A stretch of DNA of 64,000 nt, taken from positions 15,011 to 79,010 of the forward strand of contig JADDKJ010000013.1 of assembly GCA_033717875.1 (NCBI GenBank), in the 5' to 3' direction. The position numbers and the translations under genes were made by a program. Below, one piece after another: positions 1 through 8,823 of this stretch (position 1 is the first letter of the stretch; each line of letters starts with the position of its first letter). Below the pieces are notes generated by a model. The model saw only the letters and a program-made list of their open reading frames with translations, was not told the DNA's origin and made no database searches. Origin of the DNA: SBBG01 sp033717875 (GTDB lineage Bacteria > Pseudomonadota > Gammaproteobacteria > Ga0077554 > Ga007554).

Positions 1-2013
1 CATCTGGTCGCGCGCCACCAGGCCGGTCACCGATCGGTCGCCGATGGTGACGAGGAAGGTCTTGTCCGCCACCGTGGGCAGGCGCAACACGCGCAGCGCG
101 GCGTCATGCAGATCAATGCCGTGGGTGTTGAATTCCGGCTTGTGAAAAGGATGATGGCGGACATCGCGGAACATCTTGGGCGGCTTGCCGAGCAGCAGCG
201 CCATGGGAATGTCCACCGGGGTGTCGTTGAAATGGCCGTCGCCGACCACCAGTTGCGGATCCTCGTCGGTGGCTTCGCCGATCACCGCATAAGGGCAGCG
301 CTCGCGTTCACAGAACGCCTGAAAGGTGTCGATATGGTCGGGGTGCACCGCCAGCACATAGCGCTCCTGCGCCTCGTTGCACCAGATTTGCAGCGGCGAC
401 ATGCCGGGGTCGTCATTGGGAACGGCACGCAGCTCGATGCGCGCGCCGCGACCGCTTTCGTTCACCAGTTCCGGCATGGCATTGGACAGTCCGCCCGCGC
501 CGACGTCGTGGATCGAGATGATCGGGTTGTCGTCGCCCATCTGCCAGCAGCGGTCGATCACCTCCTGGCAGCGCCGCTCCATTTCGGGATTGCCGCGCTG
601 CACCGAGGCGAAATCGAGCGCCTCACTGCTTTGGCCACTGGCGACCGAAGAGGCCGCGCCGCCACCCAGACCGATCAGCATCGCCGGCCCGCCCAGCACC
701 ACGAGCTGAGCACCGACCGGAATCGTACCCTTGGCGACGTGCGCCGGGCGGATCGACCCCACACCGCCCGCGATCATGATCGGCTTGTGATAGCCGCGCA
801 GCTCCATGCCCTGCACACCGGGCACGCGCTCTTCGAAGGTGCGGAAATAGCCGGCGAGATTGGGACGGCCGAATTCGTTGTTGAACGCCGCCGCGCCCAG
901 CGGGCCTTCGATCATGATCTGCAAGGCCGAGACGATGCGCCCCGGCTTGCCGTGATCGGTCTCCCAGGGTTGAACCGCCCCCGGCAGGCGCAGATTCGAC
1001 ACCGAGAAGCCGCATAAACCCGCTTTGGGCTTGGAACCACGCCCGGTGGCGCCTTCGTCGCGGATCTCGCCGCCCGAACCGGTGGCCGCGCCGGGAAAGG
1101 GCGAGATGGCGGTGGGGTGGTTGTGCGTCTCCACCTTCATCAGGATGTGGGCATCCTCATGCGTCGAGGTGTACTGGCGGGTGTAGTGATCGGGGAAAAA
1201 GCGTTCCGTGGCATGCCCTTCGATCACCGACGCGTTGTCCTTGTAGGCCGACAGCAGCCCCGCCGGGCTCTGCCTGGCGGTGTTGCGGATCATGCCGAAC
1301 AGGCTGTGCGGCGCAGCGATGCCGTCGATCACCCAGTCGGCATTGAATATTTTGTGGCGGCAGTGTTCGGAATTAGCCTGGGCGAACATCATCAACTCGA
1401 CATCGCTGGGATTGCGGTTGAGCGCCGTGTAACTCTCCAGCAGGTAGTCGATCTCGTCATCGCTCAGCGCCAGCCCCAGTTCGCGGTTGGCCACGGCCAG
1501 CGCATCCCGTCCGCCGCCCAGCACATCCACGCGCGCCGTCGGCGCGGGCCGGGCCTGAAGGAACAGTCCCTCGGCCTCCTCGAAACCGCGCAACACGGTC
1601 TCGGTCATGCGGTCGTGGATCAGCTCCACAAGCCGGCCACACTCTTGCGCCGTCAATCGCACACCGCCGGCCTTGGAAAAATAATAAGAGACGCCGCGCT
1701 CGACGCGCTGCACCGCCGGCAGGCCACAGTTGTGGACGATGTCGGTCGCCTTGGTCGACCAGGGCGACACCGTGCCCAGCCGCGGCGTCACCAATAGCAG
1801 ATCGCCCGGCGGCGTCGCATCGCGGCTCGCATCGTAATCGAGGATCCTCGCCAGCAACGCCTGCTCGGTGGTTTCGAGCGCCCTTTCCAGATCGACGAAG
1901 TGGACGAATTCGGTATGGATGCCGGTAATTTCCTGCACACGCTCGCGCGCAGCGGCAATCAGTTTATCCAGACGGAAAGGGGAAAGGGCAGTGGTGCCGC
2001 GCAATCGGAGCAT
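1..2013 (-). CDS. purL: Phosphoribosylformylglycinamidine synthase, N-terminal part
   Basis: FGAM synthase of de novo purine synthesis: it converts FGAR, glutamine and ATP to FGAM in the cytoplasm. The ATG at 2013 opens 671 codons with no stop before the window edge, about half of a large-type PurL (usually near 1,290 residues); the C-terminal glutaminase domain lies outside. The signature VETHNHPTAISPFPGAATG is visible near residues 293-312, followed by GGEIRDEGATGRG and later GVGSIRPAHV, all typical of the FGAR-AT catalytic domain. It is divergent from sqr across 169 bp. Partial only because of the window boundary; no internal break was seen. Confidence 0.97.
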   Translation of the reverse strand, partial: MLRLRGTTALSPFRLDKLIAAARERVQEITGIHTEFVHFVDLERALETTEQALLARILDYDASRDATPPGDLLLVTPRLGTVSPWSTKATDIVHNCGLPAVQRVERGVSYYFSKAGGVRLTAQECGRLVELIHDRMTETVLRGFEEAEGLFLQARPAPTARVDVLGGGRDALAVANRELGLALSDDEIDYLLESYTALNRNPSDVELMMFAQANSEHCRHKIFNADWVIDGIAAPHSLFGMIRNTARQSPAGLLSAYKDNASVIEGHATERFFPDHYTRQYTSTHEDAHILMKVETHNHPTAISPFPGAATGSGGEIRDEGATGRGSKPKAGLCGFSVSNLRLPGAVQPWETDHGKPGRIVSALQIMIEGPLGAAAFNNEFGRPNLAGYFRTFEERVPGVQGMELRGYHKPIMIAGGVGSIRPAHVAKGTIPVGAQLVVLGGPAMLIGLGGGAASSVASGQSSEALDFASVQRGNPEMERRCQEVIDRCWQMGDDNPIISIHDVGAGGLSNAMPELVNESGRGARIELRAVPNDDPGMSPLQIWCNEAQERYVLAVHPDHIDTFQAFCERERCPYAVIGEATDEDPQLVVGDGHFNDTPVDIPMALLLGKPPKMFRDVRHHPFHKPEFNTHGIDLHDAALRVLRLPTVADKTFLVTIGDRSVTGLVARDQM

Positions 2014-2113
2014 GGGGATTCTCTGGTGTACAGTGGGAAATAGGTTTATTTTATCATTAGGCATGTTTTTACGGACAGGTTTGTAGTCTGTGGCTGGAGG
2101 TTTTTGAAGGCTT

Positions 2114-2139
2114 TATATATTAGATTTTTCTAATATATA
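2114..2139. promoter_or_regulatory. Perfect AT-rich palindrome at the sqr promoter
   Basis: An 11-bp perfect inverted repeat (TATATATTAGA at 2114-2124, its complement at 2129-2139) with a TTTT loop lies 44 bp upstream of sqr. A TATAAT hexamer at 2136-2141 overlaps the right arm, so a protein bound here would block the likely -10 of sqr. ArsR-family sulfide sensors (BigR/SqrR/YgaV type) are known to bind AT-rich inverted repeats in front of sulfide-oxidation genes; assigning this site to such a repressor is inference, and no regulator gene of that type is in the window. Confidence 0.6.
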
Positions 2140-2182
2140 ATTACCGTACGCACGTCCCACCACCTACCAAGGAGGACTCGCC

Positions 2183-3457
2183 ATGGCACACATCGTCATC
2201 ATCGGCGCCAGCACCGGCGGATTACCGGCCGCCTATGAAATCAAACAGATCCTCGGCGCGCAGCACCGCGTTACCGTCATCTCCAATACCGACACCTTCC
2301 AGTTCGTACCCTCAAACCCGTGGGTCGCCGTCGGCTGGCGTTCGCGCCAGGACACCACCTTCCCGCTGGCGGGTCCGCTCGGCAAGAAAGGCATCGAATT
2401 CATTCCGACGGGCGCCAGGGAAATCAAGCCGGCGGAAAACAAGATCGTGCTCGCCGACGACCGGGTCATCGACTACGACTACCTGGTGATCGCCACCGGG
2501 CCGAAACTGGCCTTCGATGAAGTACCGGGGCTGGGTCCAACCTATGGTTTTACGCAATCGGTTTGCACTCTGGATCATGCGGAAACCGCCTATGCGCGCT
2601 GGCAGCAGTTTGTTGCCGACCCCGGCCCTATCGTGGTTGGCGCGGTGCAGGGCGCGTCCTGCTTTGGCCCGGCCTACGAATTCGCCTTCATCATGGACAC
2701 CGATCTGCGACGCCGCAAGATCCGCAGCCGCGTGCCGATGACCTTTGTCACCGCCGAACCCTATATCGGCCACCTGGGCCTGGGCGGCGTGGGCGATTCC
2801 AAGGGGATGATGGAACACGAGCTGCGCCAGCACGACATCAAGTGGATCACCAACGCCAAGACCACCAAGGTGGAAGACGGCATGATGTTCGTCACCGAAC
2901 ACAATGAGAAAGGCGAACCCCTCAAGGAACATCAACTGCCGTTCAAGTACAGCATGATGCTCCCCGCCTTCAAAGGCGTGGACGCGGTGGCGGCGCTCGG
3001 CGAACAAGTCTGCAACCCGCGCGGCTTCGTCAAGGTGGATAAATACCAGCGCAGCCCGGCCTGGCCGAACATCTATTCCGTCGGCGTATGCATCGCCATC
3101 CCGCCGGTGGAAACCACACCCGTGCCGACCGGCGCACCCAAAACCGGCTATATGATCGAATCGATGGTCGCCGCCACCGCCCACAACATCCGCGACGCCA
3201 TCGCCGGTGTCGAACCCAGCCACGAAGCCACCTGGAACGCCATTTGCCTCGCCGACATGGGCGACACCGGCGCCGCCTTCGTCGCCATGCCACAGATCCC
3301 GCCGCGTAATGTGGCGTGGATGAAAAAGGGCAAATGGGTGCACCTGGCCAAGGTCGCCTTCGAGAAATATTTCATCCGCAAGATGAAGATGGGTTCGTCG
3401 GAACCCGTCTTCGAGAAATATACCCTCAAGGCGTTGGGGATAGAGAAGCTGAAGTAG
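2183..3457 (+). CDS. sqr: Sulfide:quinone oxidoreductase
   Basis: A flavoprotein that oxidises sulfide to polysulfide or S0 and passes electrons to the quinone pool at the membrane. The 424-residue protein starts with an FAD-binding Rossmann motif (IVIIGASTGG, residues 4-13), and its sequence closely recalls the Acidithiobacillus ferrooxidans enzyme. The three redox cysteines of that enzyme are in place: C128 (SVCTLDHA), C160 (GASCFGPAYE) and C355 (NAICLADMGD). The motif IPPVETTPVPTGAPKTGYMI precedes a C-terminal amphipathic stretch (VAFEKYFIRKMKMG) usual for membrane attachment. A strong AAGGAGG lies before the ATG. The gene stands alone behind a palindromic operator-like site, suggesting control by sulfide. 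This gene is the best metabolic clue in the window. Confidence 0.96.
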   Translation: MAHIVIIGASTGGLPAAYEIKQILGAQHRVTVISNTDTFQFVPSNPWVAVGWRSRQDTTFPLAGPLGKKGIEFIPTGAREIKPAENKIVLADDRVIDYDYLVIATGPKLAFDEVPGLGPTYGFTQSVCTLDHAETAYARWQQFVADPGPIVVGAVQGASCFGPAYEFAFIMDTDLRRRKIRSRVPMTFVTAEPYIGHLGLGGVGDSKGMMEHELRQHDIKWITNAKTTKVEDGMMFVTEHNEKGEPLKEHQLPFKYSMMLPAFKGVDAVAALGEQVCNPRGFVKVDKYQRSPAWPNIYSVGVCIAIPPVETTPVPTGAPKTGYMIESMVAATAHNIRDAIAGVEPSHEATWNAICLADMGDTGAAFVAMPQIPPRNVAWMKKGKWVHLAKVAFEKYFIRKMKMGSSEPVFEKYTLKALGIEKLK

Positions 3458-3543
3458 GGTGCGCCGCGCGCACCCCATGGGGGATCACCGGACCAGAGGG
3501 TGCCCCAGGTAGAGATGCGGTGCGTGGGACACACCCTGCGGTT
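3457..3543. repeat. Degenerate palindromic GTAGGGTGCG element
   Basis: It begins with TAGGGTGCG-CCGCGCG-CACC directly after the sqr stop and ends with GGTGCGTGGGACACACCCTGC, so its two ends are inverted relatives of each other. It looks like a decayed relative of the perfect palindrome at 5548-5598. It could also act as an RNA hairpin at the end of the sqr transcript. Confidence 0.5.
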
Positions 3544-3557
3544 CCATAACCTTGGCA

Positions 3558-4442
3558 TCACCTTCTGGCATAGCGGCACAACACGGCATCCCCCCACTGA
3601 TGGGCCGCCAGCCCCAGAAGGATGCACGCCGTGCCCAGCCACACCTGCGGATAAATCGCCTCACCGTTCCACACATGCCCCACCCACAACGCGGTGACCG
3701 GAATGACCAGGTTGATCAGCGCGATGGCGCCCGCGCTCAGCCGTTGCAGCGCGTAGTAGTAGAGACCGAATCCGATCACCGAACCGAACAAGGCTAGGTA
3801 GACGATCGACCAGCCGGCGCGCAGCGGCACGTCTTGCGGCACGGCGCCGTCCACCAGCCACCAGGTAACGAGATACATCGGCAGCGACATGACCAGGCCG
3901 CCGCCGGTCACCGCGAGGCTGGAGATCGGCGCATCCACGCACTTCACCCACACCGCGCTCGCCGATTGCAGCACCACCGCCAACAACACCACGGTGATGC
4001 CCTGCCACATCACCTTGCCCATCCCGAACGTGCCGCTGAAGATAACCGCCAATCCGGCAAGCCCGAGCAACATACCCGCCAATTTGGCGGGGGAAAAGGC
4101 CGATTCTTTCAGCCACCACGCCGCCATCACCGCGGTGGCGAGGGGCGTGAGGCCGAACAGCACCGCAATCCAGCCCGAGGGGATGAATTGCGCACCCCAG
4201 TAAACGCAGATCAGCGAACCATAGATGGCCAGACTCGCGGCAAGATAGGCGCGACGCGCTTGGGCATGCCAGGGAAATTCGATCCGCAGCAGCTTGATCA
4301 GCGCCACGCACAGCGCCGCCCCCAGCACCATGCGCCCCGTCACGCCGAACAGAAAGCTCACACCTTCGCCACTCCACTTGATGGCCAGCGACGTGGTGGA
4401 CCAGATCAGAATCACGCCCAGATAGGCGGCGGGGACGGACAC
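3558..4442 (-). CDS. EamA/DMT-family transporter
   Basis: An inner-membrane drug/metabolite transporter of 294 residues with about ten hydrophobic segments arranged as two EamA repeats (for example PAAYLGVILIWSTTSLAIKW at the N-terminus and IALINLVIPVTALWVGHVW near residue 250). The start is GTG at 4442, preceded by AAGGA on the minus strand. The substrate cannot be read from sequence; relatives export amino acids, nucleosides or other metabolites. It is divergent from yajL and convergent with sqr, so it is probably a single-gene transcript. Confidence 0.85.
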   Translation of the reverse strand: MSVPAAYLGVILIWSTTSLAIKWSGEGVSFLFGVTGRMVLGAALCVALIKLLRIEFPWHAQARRAYLAASLAIYGSLICVYWGAQFIPSGWIAVLFGLTPLATAVMAAWWLKESAFSPAKLAGMLLGLAGLAVIFSGTFGMGKVMWQGITVVLLAVVLQSASAVWVKCVDAPISSLAVTGGGLVMSLPMYLVTWWLVDGAVPQDVPLRAGWSIVYLALFGSVIGFGLYYYALQRLSAGAIALINLVIPVTALWVGHVWNGEAIYPQVWLGTACILLGLAAHQWGDAVLCRYARR

Positions 4443-4525
4443 GGGGATTCCTTCTCAATCAAGGTAAACTGTTATTGTAGAATACTCTGAATCATTCCCT
4501 GCCGCTCGCAGTTCGGAGAATCCGC

Positions 4526-5080
4526 ATGCCCAACGTCCTCATTCCGCTCGCCCAAGGCTGCGAAGAGCTCGAAGCCGTCACCGTCATCGACCTGCTGCGC
4601 CGCGCCGGCATCGGCGTCGTCAGCGCCGGCCTCGCCGAAGGCCCGGTACGCGGCAGCCGCGGCACGGTGCTGCTGCCCGATGCCACGCTCGATGAAGTCA
4701 TGCACCAGGAATTCGATATGATCGTGCTACCCGGCGGCCAACCCGGCAGCAACAACCTCAATGCCGACCCTCGCATCCACGCGCTGCTGACACGCATGGC
4801 ATCGGCCGGCAAATACACCTGCGCGATCTGCGCCGCGCCGCTGGTATTGGCGAACGCCGGATTGCTGCATGGCAAGCGCGCCACCAGCTTTCCGGGTGTG
4901 CTGGGCAAAATGAATCTGCCGGACGTGGAATTGAAGACGGACGCGGTGGTGCAAGACGGCAAGGTCATCACCTCGCGCGGGCCGGGTACCGCCATGGATT
5001 TTGCGCTTGCGCTGATCGAGGAATTGGCGGGCAAGGCGAAACGTGATGAAGTGGAGGCGGGACTGGTGCGGAAGGCATAA
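4526..5080 (+). CDS. yajL: DJ-1/PfpI-family protein (YajL-like)
   Basis: A 184-residue DJ-1 superfamily protein of the ThiJ/YajL branch, linked in other bacteria to oxidative-stress protection and protein repair or deglycase-like activity (debated). The conserved glutamate stretch GCEELEAVTVIDLLRRAG (residues 11-28) and the nucleophile-elbow cysteine in CAICAAPLVLA (near residue 98) are present, with length normal for the family. A short 29-bp gap precedes the DUF3592 gene, which may be cotranscribed. Confidence 0.9.
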   Translation: MPNVLIPLAQGCEELEAVTVIDLLRRAGIGVVSAGLAEGPVRGSRGTVLLPDATLDEVMHQEFDMIVLPGGQPGSNNLNADPRIHALLTRMASAGKYTCAICAAPLVLANAGLLHGKRATSFPGVLGKMNLPDVELKTDAVVQDGKVITSRGPGTAMDFALALIEELAGKAKRDEVEAGLVRKA

Positions 5081-5109
5081 TCTAAAAAACTCAGAACAGT
5101 GGAGACCAA

Positions 5110-5541
5110 ATGTTCAACCCCTATCTCATCATTCTCATCCTCTTCACCCTCGCCGGCTTCCTGGCCATGGCATGGGGCTGGAACATCATCGCCAAAGCCC
5201 GGAAAACGAGCCAGTGGCCCACGGTCGAAGGCGTTATCGAGCGGTCCGAACTCGCATCGGATGCCGACGACCTGCTGCCCGGCATCGAATTCAGCTATAC
5301 GGTGAACGGGCAAAACCACCGGCGCACATTCGAGTTCGCGCGCGACATCACGCCCTCGCCGGAATTGGCCAAAAGCTATGTCGAAAAATACGCGGCGGGC
5401 ACGCGGGTGGCCGTGTATTACGATCCCGCTCATCCCGAACGCGCCACTCTGGAACCAGGGCTGGGACGTGGCGACTGGATGGTTTTCGCCTTGGGGCTGG
5501 GGGCGGCTGTTTCGGGGATATTGTTCATAGTTTTTGGTTAG
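5110..5541 (+). CDS. DUF3592 membrane protein
   Basis: A 143-residue protein with a hydrophobic segment at each end (about residues 4-27 and 119-142) and a beta-rich middle with the pattern PTVEGVIERSEL...IEFSYTVNGQNHR...VAVYYDPAHPERATLEPG, typical of DUF3592. Function is unknown; related domains in other proteins are membrane-anchored with the soluble domain probably periplasmic. GGAG lies 8 bp before the ATG. The perfect hairpin at 5548 follows the stop and may end the transcript. Confidence 0.8.
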   Translation: MFNPYLIILILFTLAGFLAMAWGWNIIAKARKTSQWPTVEGVIERSELASDADDLLPGIEFSYTVNGQNHRRTFEFARDITPSPELAKSYVEKYAAGTRVAVYYDPAHPERATLEPGLGRGDWMVFALGLGAAVSGILFIVFG

Positions 5542-5547
5542 CGCATC

Positions 5548-5598
5548 GTAGGGTGCGTCTCACGCACCATCCTTCGTGGTGCGTGAGACGCACCCTAC
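5548..5598. repeat. Perfect 22-bp inverted repeat (REP-like)
   Basis: Arms 5548-5569 and 5577-5598 are exactly complementary (GTAGGGTGCGTCTCACGCAC...), with loop TCCTTCG. Its G+C-rich palindromic form and position right after a stop codon fit a REP-like element; in RNA it would form a very stable hairpin that could protect the yajL-DUF3592 mRNA or reduce readthrough toward hslV. A degenerate relative lies at 3457-3543. Confidence 0.8.
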
Positions 5599-5697
5599 AT
5601 CCGGGAGAAAAGCTGATGAATTTGATTGCCGGGTTAATAGCCATCAAACCTCCCAGGATGGTGTACAATCAACCGTCAACAATCGCGAGGAATCCCC

Positions 5698-6249
5698 TTG
5701 GAACAGTTTCATGGCACCACGATCCTGTCGGTGCGGCGCGGCGGCAGGGTGGTCATCGGCGGCGACGGACAAGTGTCGCTGGGCAATACCATCATGAAGG
5801 GCAACGCCCGCAAGGTGCGCCGCCTCTACAATGGCCGCGTGCTGGCCGGTTTTGCCGGTGCCACGGCGGATGCCTTCACGCTGTTCGAGCGTTTCGAGGG
5901 CAAACTGGAGAAACACTCCGGTAACTTGCAGCGCGCCGCGGTGGAATTGGCGAAGGACTGGCGCACCGACCGCATGTTGCGGCGGCTGGAAGCGATGCTG
6001 ACGGTGGCGGACAAGACCGCCTCGCTAATCATTTCCGGCAATGGCGATGTCATTGAGCCGGAAAACAGCCTGATGGCGATCGGTTCGGGCGGCGCCTTCG
6101 CCCAGGCGGCCGCGCGCGCGCTGCTGGAAAACTCCGATCTCGATGCGCGCGCCATCGTCGAAAAGGCGCTGTCCATCGCCGCCGATATTTGCGTTTACAC
6201 CAATCACAACCTGACCATCGAGGAACTGGAAACGGCCGCCACGGATTGA
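5698..6249 (+). CDS. hslV: ATP-dependent protease HslV, proteolytic subunit
   Basis: The threonine peptidase of the HslUV (ClpQY) protease. The likely start is TTG at 5698, preceded by GAGG, giving MEQFHG-TTILSVRRGG; the catalytic threonine would be residue 7, exposed after removal of a six-residue propeptide. No ATG in frame precedes the catalytic Thr, which supports the TTG. The protein has 183 residues with GGDGQVSLGNT and the family's GSGGAFAQAAARAL. hslU follows after 25 bp, forming the usual operon. Confidence 0.96.
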   Translation: MEQFHGTTILSVRRGGRVVIGGDGQVSLGNTIMKGNARKVRRLYNGRVLAGFAGATADAFTLFERFEGKLEKHSGNLQRAAVELAKDWRTDRMLRRLEAMLTVADKTASLIISGNGDVIEPENSLMAIGSGGAFAQAAARALLENSDLDARAIVEKALSIAADICVYTNHNLTIEELETAATD

Positions 6250-6274
6250 CCGTGACCGGCCCTAACACCACACC

Positions 6275-7618
6275 ATGCCCGAAATGACCCCCAGCATGAC
6301 ACCACGCGAAATCGTCCAGGAACTCGACAAACACATCGTCGGCCAGTCTGCCGCCAAGCGCGCCGTGGCCATTGCCCTGCGCAACCGCTGGCGCCGGATG
6401 CAGGTCGGCGAACCGCTGCGCAGCGAAATCACGCCCAAGAACATTCTCATGATCGGACCGACCGGCGTAGGCAAGACCGAAATCGCCCGGCGGCTGGCCA
6501 AGCTCGCCAACGCACCTTTCATCAAAGTCGAAGCCACCAAGTTCACCGAGGTGGGATATGTCGGGCGCGACGTGGAATCGATCATCCGCGATCTGACGGA
6601 AATTTCCATCAAGATGATGCGCGAAAGCGAGATGCGCAAGGTGCGCCATCGCGCCGAAGACGCCGCCGAGGAACGCATCCTCGACATCCTGCTGCCTCCG
6701 GCGCGCAGCGTGGGCTACAGCGCGCCCGCGACCGAGGAAGCCTCGTCGACGCGCCAGAAATTCCGCAAGAAACTGCGCGAAGGCGACCTCGACGAGCGCG
6801 AGATCGAGGTGGATGTGAGCATGGCGCCGGTCGGTGTCGAGATCATGGCCCCGCCCGGTATGGAAGATATGAGCAGCCAGTTGCAGAGCCTGTTCCAGAA
6901 CCTCGGCAGCGGACGCACCCGCACCCGCAAGATGCGCATCAAGGAAGCGATGAAAGTGCTGGCCGACGAAGAAGCCGCAAAACTCATCAACGATGAGGAA
7001 ATCAAGCTCCAGGCGTTGCAGAACCTGGAACAGAACGGCATCGTCTTCATCGATGAGATCGATAAGATCGCCAAACGCGGCGAGCACGGCGGCCCGGACG
7101 TGTCGCGCGAAGGCGTGCAGCGCGATCTGCTACCGCTGGTGGAAGGCTCCACAGTGTCGACCAAATTCGGCATGGTGCGCACCGATCACATTCTGTTCAT
7201 CGCCTCGGGCGCGTTCCATCTGTCCAAGCCATCGGACCTGATCCCGGAATTGCAGGGACGGCTGCCGCTGCGCGTCGAACTGGAGGCGCTGACGGTGGAC
7301 GATTTCGTGCGCATCCTCACCGAACCCAGCGCCTCGCTCACCGAACAATACCGCGCCCTGCTTGCCACCGAGGGCGTTACGCTGACCTTCACCCAGGACG
7401 CCATCCGGCGCCTCGCCGAAGTCGCCTGGCAAGTCAATGAACGCACCGAAAACATCGGCGCGCGCCGTTTGCACACGGTGCTGGAGCGGCTGCTGGAAAC
7501 GATTTCCTTCACGGCCCCGGATAAAGCGGGGCAGTCGATACAAATCGACGCCGCCTATGTCGACGAGCACCTGGCGAAACTGGCGAAGGATGAGGATTTG
7601 AGCAGGTATATTCTTTAA
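6275..7618 (+). CDS. hslU: ATP-dependent protease ATPase subunit HslU
   Basis: The AAA+ unfoldase that feeds substrates to HslV. The 447-residue protein shows Walker A GPTGVGKT (61-68), Walker B IVFIDEIDK (about 256-264), the inserted I-domain between them, and the C-terminal sensor-2 region NIGARRLHTVLERLLE. It ends DLSRYIL, the tail that docks in HslV pockets. Length is normal. Confidence 0.98.
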   Translation: MPEMTPSMTPREIVQELDKHIVGQSAAKRAVAIALRNRWRRMQVGEPLRSEITPKNILMIGPTGVGKTEIARRLAKLANAPFIKVEATKFTEVGYVGRDVESIIRDLTEISIKMMRESEMRKVRHRAEDAAEERILDILLPPARSVGYSAPATEEASSTRQKFRKKLREGDLDEREIEVDVSMAPVGVEIMAPPGMEDMSSQLQSLFQNLGSGRTRTRKMRIKEAMKVLADEEAAKLINDEEIKLQALQNLEQNGIVFIDEIDKIAKRGEHGGPDVSREGVQRDLLPLVEGSTVSTKFGMVRTDHILFIASGAFHLSKPSDLIPELQGRLPLRVELEALTVDDFVRILTEPSASLTEQYRALLATEGVTLTFTQDAIRRLAEVAWQVNERTENIGARRLHTVLERLLETISFTAPDKAGQSIQIDAAYVDEHLAKLAKDEDLSRYIL

Positions 7619-7634
7619 AAAAACGGTAAAAAAC

Positions 7635-7659
7635 GCAGGGCGCACCCTGCAGGATTTTT
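7635..7659 (+). terminator. Possible terminator after hslVU
   Basis: GCAGGG (7635-7640), loop CGCA, CCCTGC (7645-7650), then AGGATTTTT. The stem is only six base pairs and the T-run is offset by four bases, so it is a weak candidate that may allow readthrough into the DUF971 gene. Confidence 0.4.
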
Positions 7660-7675
7660 GACTCAGGAATTCATC

Positions 7676-8035
7676 TTGGACAACCACCCCAGACCCACCG
7701 ACATCCGCCTGCACCAGAAATCGCGGATGCTCGAACTCTTCTTCGACGACGGCGCACACTTCAGTCTGCCGTGCGAGTATCTGCGCGTCTATTCGCCGTC
7801 GGCGGAAGTGCGCGGCCATGGGCCGGGTCAGGAAGTATTGCAGGTGGGCAAGGAAAACGTGAACATCACAGCCATCGAGCCGGTGGGCAATTATGCCGTG
7901 CGCCTGGTGTTCGACGACGGGCACAATACCGGCCTCTACTCATGGAATGTGCTGTACAACCTGGGCGAGAATCACGAAGCCCTGTGGCAGGAATATCTGA
8001 CCCGGCTCGACAAGGCGGGTCATCAACATAAATAG
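7676..8035 (+). CDS. DUF971 protein
   Basis: A 119-residue DUF971 (GBBH-like) protein with the conserved opening PTDIRLHQKSRMLELFFDDG and the later VLYNLGENHEALWQEYL. Related domains occur in gamma-butyrobetaine hydroxylase, but the free-standing bacterial protein has no fixed role; its constant place beside hslU and ubiE is seen in many Proteobacteria. I prefer the TTG at 7676, six bases after AGGA, to the TTG at 7658, which has no ribosome-binding site and would overlap the hairpin tail. Confidence 0.85.
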   Translation: MDNHPRPTDIRLHQKSRMLELFFDDGAHFSLPCEYLRVYSPSAEVRGHGPGQEVLQVGKENVNITAIEPVGNYAVRLVFDDGHNTGLYSWNVLYNLGENHEALWQEYLTRLDKAGHQHK

Positions 8036-8044
8036 GTAGCGATT

Positions 8045-8806
8045 TTGGACAAGCCCGATCAAACGCAAGACACCACACACTTCGGCTTTCAGCGTGTACC
8101 GGTGGCGGAAAAGGCGCGCAAGGTGGCGGGGGTGTTTGACTCGGTGGCCGCCAAGTACGACGTGATGAACGACGTCATGTCGTTCGGCGTCCACCGTCTC
8201 TGGAAACGCTTCGCCATCGAGATGAGCGGCGTGCGGCCCGGCCAGCGCATTCTGGACCTGGCTTCCGGCACGGGCGACCTGGCGACGCTGCTGGCAGGCA
8301 AGGCCGGTCCCTCCGGCAACGTCATCGCCTCGGACATCAACGCCAGCATGCTCGGTGTCGGGCGTTCACGTCTGGTGGATCGCGGCATCGTCGGCAACAT
8401 CCATTACGTTCAGGCCAACGCCGAGTGCCTGCCGTTTCCAGACAACCACTTCGATTGCGTCACCATCGCCTTCGGCCTGCGCAATGTCACCGACAAGGAT
8501 GCCGCGCTGCGCTCCATGTATCGCGTGCTGCGGCCCGGCGGGCGACTGCTGGTGCTGGAGTTTTCCAAGCCCGTCGCGCCTGGCCTGAAACCTGTCTATG
8601 ACGTCTATTCGTTCAACCTTCTGCCGCTGATGGGCAAGCTCATCGCCAATGACGCCGCCAGTTACCGCTATCTCGCGGAATCGATCCGCATGCACCCCGA
8701 CCAGGAAACGCTCAAGGCCATGATGCAGCGCGCTGGCTTCGGTCGCTGCGAATACTTCAATCTGGCGGGAGGTATCGTGGCGCTGCATCGGGGATATAAA
8801 CTGTAA
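8045..8806 (+). CDS. ubiE: Ubiquinone/menaquinone C-methyltransferase
   Basis: An SAM-dependent methyltransferase acting on the quinone ring in ubiquinone (and menaquinone) biosynthesis, cytoplasmic face of the membrane. The 253-residue protein has the UbiE signature VFDSVAAKYDVMNDVMSFG (near residue 31), SAM motif LDLASGTGDLA (about 76-86) and RVLRPGGRLLVLEFSKP. The start is TTG at 8045, nine bases after the DUF971 stop; no upstream ATG is possible. It is followed by a lipoprotein gene, ubiJ and ubiB. Confidence 0.97.
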   Translation: MDKPDQTQDTTHFGFQRVPVAEKARKVAGVFDSVAAKYDVMNDVMSFGVHRLWKRFAIEMSGVRPGQRILDLASGTGDLATLLAGKAGPSGNVIASDINASMLGVGRSRLVDRGIVGNIHYVQANAECLPFPDNHFDCVTIAFGLRNVTDKDAALRSMYRVLRPGGRLLVLEFSKPVAPGLKPVYDVYSFNLLPLMGKLIANDAASYRYLAESIRMHPDQETLKAMMQRAGFGRCEYFNLAGGIVALHRGYKL

Positions 8807-8823
8807 CGGACTGAAGGGCTCTT

